Source: Larkinella sp965227735 (GTDB taxonomy: Bacteria > Bacteroidota > Bacteroidia > Cytophagales > Spirosomataceae). From it: 64,000 bases of DNA. Positions 61,871 through 64,000 of this stretch are shown here, in pieces; the first letter of the stretch is position 1, and each line of letters opens with the position of its first letter. Under the pieces are notes generated by a model. That model searched no databases and was not told the DNA's origin. It was given only the letters and a program-made list of their open reading frames with translations. A program made the position numbers and the translations under genes. The stretch spans positions 682,001-746,000 of the forward strand of contig NZ_OZ245776.1 of assembly GCF_965227735.1 (NCBI RefSeq), in the 5' to 3' direction.

Positions 61871-62098
61871 ATGACAACACCAAACGAAACCCCTTCCAAA
61901 GCTCCAACCCACCAGATTAATGTGGTAGTCCCCAAAGAGGGCACTGATAAATCCGATTGGTTCAACGTGGGAGTTGCCTGGGAACACAGCGACCAAAACG
62001 GCTTAAACTTATCCATTAATCCGGTCGGAGTCGCTTATTTATCAACTAAAGGCGCGGAAACAATCTTGAAAGTCCGTCGAAATAAACCTCAGGAATAA
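61871..62098 (+). CDS. Unrecognised small protein next to the relaxase operon
   Basis: This 75-aa protein starts at the ATG at 61871, with AAGGAG at 61856-61861. It reads HQINVVVPKEGTDKSDWFNVGVAWEHSDQNGLNLSINPVG and ends in basic residues, probably a small beta-barrel. Small proteins of this pattern accompany mobilisation genes in Bacteroidota. Function is unknown. It is convergent with the relaxase operon. Confidence 0.7.
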   Translation: MTTPNETPSKAPTHQINVVVPKEGTDKSDWFNVGVAWEHSDQNGLNLSINPVGVAYLSTKGAETILKVRRNKPQE

Positions 62099-62161
62099 TC
62101 CAACGAAGCCGGGTGGAATTCGTTCTACCCGGCTTTTTTATTGAACCAATTGATCAAAAAT

Positions 62162-62560
62162 CTAATTGTCATTTTTCTCAATGACCATTTCTACTACAAT
62201 CGCTTCTTTGCGATCGTTTTCTAAAACATAGCGTTCATCGACGGCATAAATCAGCCGGGGCAAGTGATCCAAAAGTGCCATAAATAGGGATTCGAGGCTG
62301 TACCCTTGGAGGTTCGCAGTATGCGACGAGAAGCTTAGCCGGATGACATTTTTCTCATGCTCCGGGTCAAACTCTCCCCCGACCAGATACGCATAATTAA
62401 GAAAAAACCTCCGTCCATCAGGCCAAATCAGGCACAAATTCCGGGTATGTCCTGGCGACGAGTAAAAATTTTCACTATCTGGTATTTGACCAGGCGCGGA
62501 GTGATCCGTGGGATCGTTTTCCCGAAGTTGATCAAATCGGAGCTTAAATCCGTGGCTCAT
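62162..62560 (-). CDS. Unrecognised 132-aa protein downstream of the relaxase
   Basis: This soluble protein has an aromatic LICIWPDGRRFFLNYAYL-like stretch (LCLIWPDGRRFFLNYAYLVGGE) and an acidic end. The gene begins inside the 3' end of the relaxase gene (17-bp overlap), so it is translationally coupled and may be an accessory to the relaxase. No family is recognised. Confidence 0.65.
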   Translation of the reverse strand: MSHGFKLRFDQLRENDPTDHSAPGQIPDSENFYSSPGHTRNLCLIWPDGRRFFLNYAYLVGGEFDPEHEKNVIRLSFSSHTANLQGYSLESLFMALLDHLPRLIYAVDERYVLENDRKEAIVVEMVIEKNDN

Positions 62561-64000
62561 AATCGCGCTCTATTTTACGAGTTGGCTGTGCTTTCTCTTT
62601 TGGCTTATCTTTATTGATCGGTGCTCGCTGCATATCCATGCGGATTTTCTGCTGCACCACGTCCGACGATTGCTTCTTTTGATTGACCAGTTCCAGGGCC
62701 GATTGCCGGTCGCCCAATCGTTGGGCATAGGTCATCAGTTCCTCTTTGTCATCCGTATAGATACGGGCACGGTCTCGCCCGCGCGAGACAGACACGTAAA
62801 ACTGTTTGGCGTCAGTCGCTGGAAACGTCGCTGCCGGTTGCCAGATCAAGATCTCATCCACTGTTTTCCCTTGAGATGCATGTGAGGTCATGCAGTAGCT
62901 GTGGGCAATATGTCCGAAATCTTGATTTAGCCGGTATTCCGTTTTGCTGATGTCATTGCGCAGAACAAGCGGCCCGTTTTTACTCGCCTTGGCGACTTCC
63001 AGCATTTGGCCGTTATTGAGCCGGTTTTTATCCAGATCAAACCCATTGCGGGTAATTCGGATTTTATCTCCTTTGGCCAACGCAATTTCGTTTTTTTGGA
63101 ACACATCAAAGTGGTTGGATTTATCCATTGGCAGGAAAACCGATTGGTTTTCCGCGTTTTGGATTATGATGCCATCTTTGGAGCTGGCTTCAACCTGCCA
63201 GACACTACCCCGTTTGATACCCGGCAAATTTTGATTGAATTGAACAACGTTGCCTACTTTGATATTGCGCCAATCGCCCCGTTCGGCTTCCGTTAGGTTA
63301 AGGTTCATTAGACGTGTAGCCTGAATTTCTTTCTGACTTAAGAGACGGTCGGATTTCAGCTTTTCACGAATACTTCGCGTTATGGCATCGCTTTGTTGAT
63401 GGGTGGGCGAAACAACCAGGGCCGTTTTGCCTTTTCGCATGGCGTCCGTATAGGCATTGACTAAGCCCGCATGCGGTTTCTCCGGATCGACAGTTTCAAT
63501 GAAACCGATTCCCTCCAGCTTAGAAATCCCCGAGGCTATATCCCCTTTCGCCAAATCTTCCACCGCCTGGCGATAATCTTGATTACGCTGGCGGTATATC
63601 TTATTAACCTCAGCGGTCTGAATACCGGCAACTGTGTTCAATATACGCAACGCATCTCCACGGACGACCGCTGAATGTTGGCGAGTGTCTCCCCCTAAAA
63701 TTAAACGTGCATTCTGCTGGTTCGCTAGATCGAGCAGGGCGGTCATATCTTGCGTACCCAGTAACCCCGCTTCATCAACCCATATGATCTGATTTTTCAA
63801 GGCTTCCTGACGGTGTTTGTCGGTTAGGAGTTGGGCCACAGTCTCAGCCTGCCCAAATCCTTCCTCCCGCAACACGCCCCGAGAAGCTTGGGAGGTCGGC
63901 GCGACAACACTAACCTGCATTCCTGCTTTTTCCATCTGAGCAATGGCTTCTTTCATCAGGGTAGTTTTACCCGAACCTGCCGCCCCGCGAATAATGGAAA
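62544..64000 (-). CDS. MobF-type relaxase/helicase, C-terminal helicase part
   Basis: The visible 485 codons are an SF1 helicase of the TraI/TrwC type; the N-terminal relaxase domain lies beyond the right edge. Walker A (GAAGSGKTTL) is at the edge, followed by Walker B IIWVDEAGLLG, motif III GGDTRQHSAV, and near the C-terminus TSHASQGKTVDEI and YVSVSRGRDRARIY. The charged tail QRAPINKDKPKEKAQPTRK may be disordered. The enzyme nicks and unwinds the transferred strand during conjugation. With integrase, primase and ArdC it indicates an integrative mobilisable or conjugative element. Confidence 0.92.
   Translation of the reverse strand, partial: SIIRGAAGSGKTTLMKEAIAQMEKAGMQVSVVAPTSQASRGVLREEGFGQAETVAQLLTDKHRQEALKNQIIWVDEAGLLGTQDMTALLDLANQQNARLILGGDTRQHSAVVRGDALRILNTVAGIQTAEVNKIYRQRNQDYRQAVEDLAKGDIASGISKLEGIGFIETVDPEKPHAGLVNAYTDAMRKGKTALVVSPTHQQSDAITRSIREKLKSDRLLSQKEIQATRLMNLNLTEAERGDWRNIKVGNVVQFNQNLPGIKRGSVWQVEASSKDGIIIQNAENQSVFLPMDKSNHFDVFQKNEIALAKGDKIRITRNGFDLDKNRLNNGQMLEVAKASKNGPLVLRNDISKTEYRLNQDFGHIAHSYCMTSHASQGKTVDEILIWQPAATFPATDAKQFYVSVSRGRDRARIYTDDKEELMTYAQRLGDRQSALELVNQKKQSSDVVQQKIRMDMQRAPINKDKPKEKAQPTRKIERDYEPRI

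Overview
The window comes from a Bacteroidota chromosome, most likely order Cytophagales, family Spirosomataceae (Spirosoma or Larkinella-like). The evidence is the gene families: a TonB-dependent receptor with a carboxypeptidase-like plug extension paired with a DUF4249 lipoprotein, LytS/LytTR signalling, a 7TMR-DISM cyclase, a short PhnA-like protein, and mostly weak Shine-Dalgarno sequences. The genus is an inference; no rRNA or tRNA gene was found.

The first 31.2 kb is chromosomal backbone of moderate GC. In order it holds ferrochelatase (partial), OxyR, a DEAD-box helicase, a VapBC-like pair with a frameshifted toxin, an isolated NuoH, a photolyase, the receptor/lipoprotein pair, a lytic transglycosylase, a PhnA-like protein, a glutaminase-family enzyme, a sugar isomerase-like protein, an adenylate cyclase behind an MpaB-type oxygenase, a LytS/LytT pair, a caspase-SGNH hydrolase fusion, and a PQQ-type sugar dehydrogenase. 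The last part (26.3-31.2 kb) is a small regulon: an AraC regulator, a decayed DUF4440 gene, a molybdenum hydroxylase pair and a monooxygenase-like gene. Three copies of one operator-like box lie upstream of these genes.

From about 31.3 kb to the right edge the window is an accessory island with strongly varying base composition. Its mobility genes are a P4-type tyrosine recombinase, an AlpA-like regulator, a MerR/excisionase-like HTH protein, a CHC2/Toprim primase-like protein, RadC, ArdC and the helicase part of a MobF-type relaxase running off the right edge. Cargo lies between and around them: (a) a membrane-tethered P-loop NTPase pair (31.7-33.1 kb); (b) a serine recombinase with two res-like sites, whose C-terminal tail resembles a modified-peptide precursor and overlaps the start of a radical SAM/SPASM enzyme (35.2-37.5 kb); (c) a Fic protein between two paralogous membrane-anchored proteins; (d) a tightly coupled operon at 41.2-49.0 kb encoding a GASH-like helical protein, two TRAFAC-type GTPases, a GAP1-like protein, a protein with a C-terminal EAD-like domain and an EAD-trypsin protease; (e) a GHKL ATPase, a TIR-domain remnant and a LecA-like membrane protein; (f) a low-GC cargo block (58.7-60.6 kb) bounded by inverted and direct repeats.

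The best candidates for a notable system are (d), which matches the double-GTPase/GAP1/EAD conflict systems described computationally by Kaur, Burroughs and Aravind, here ending in a protease effector, and (b), a recombinase-encoded candidate peptide precursor coupled to its maturase, which I do not recognise as a described arrangement.
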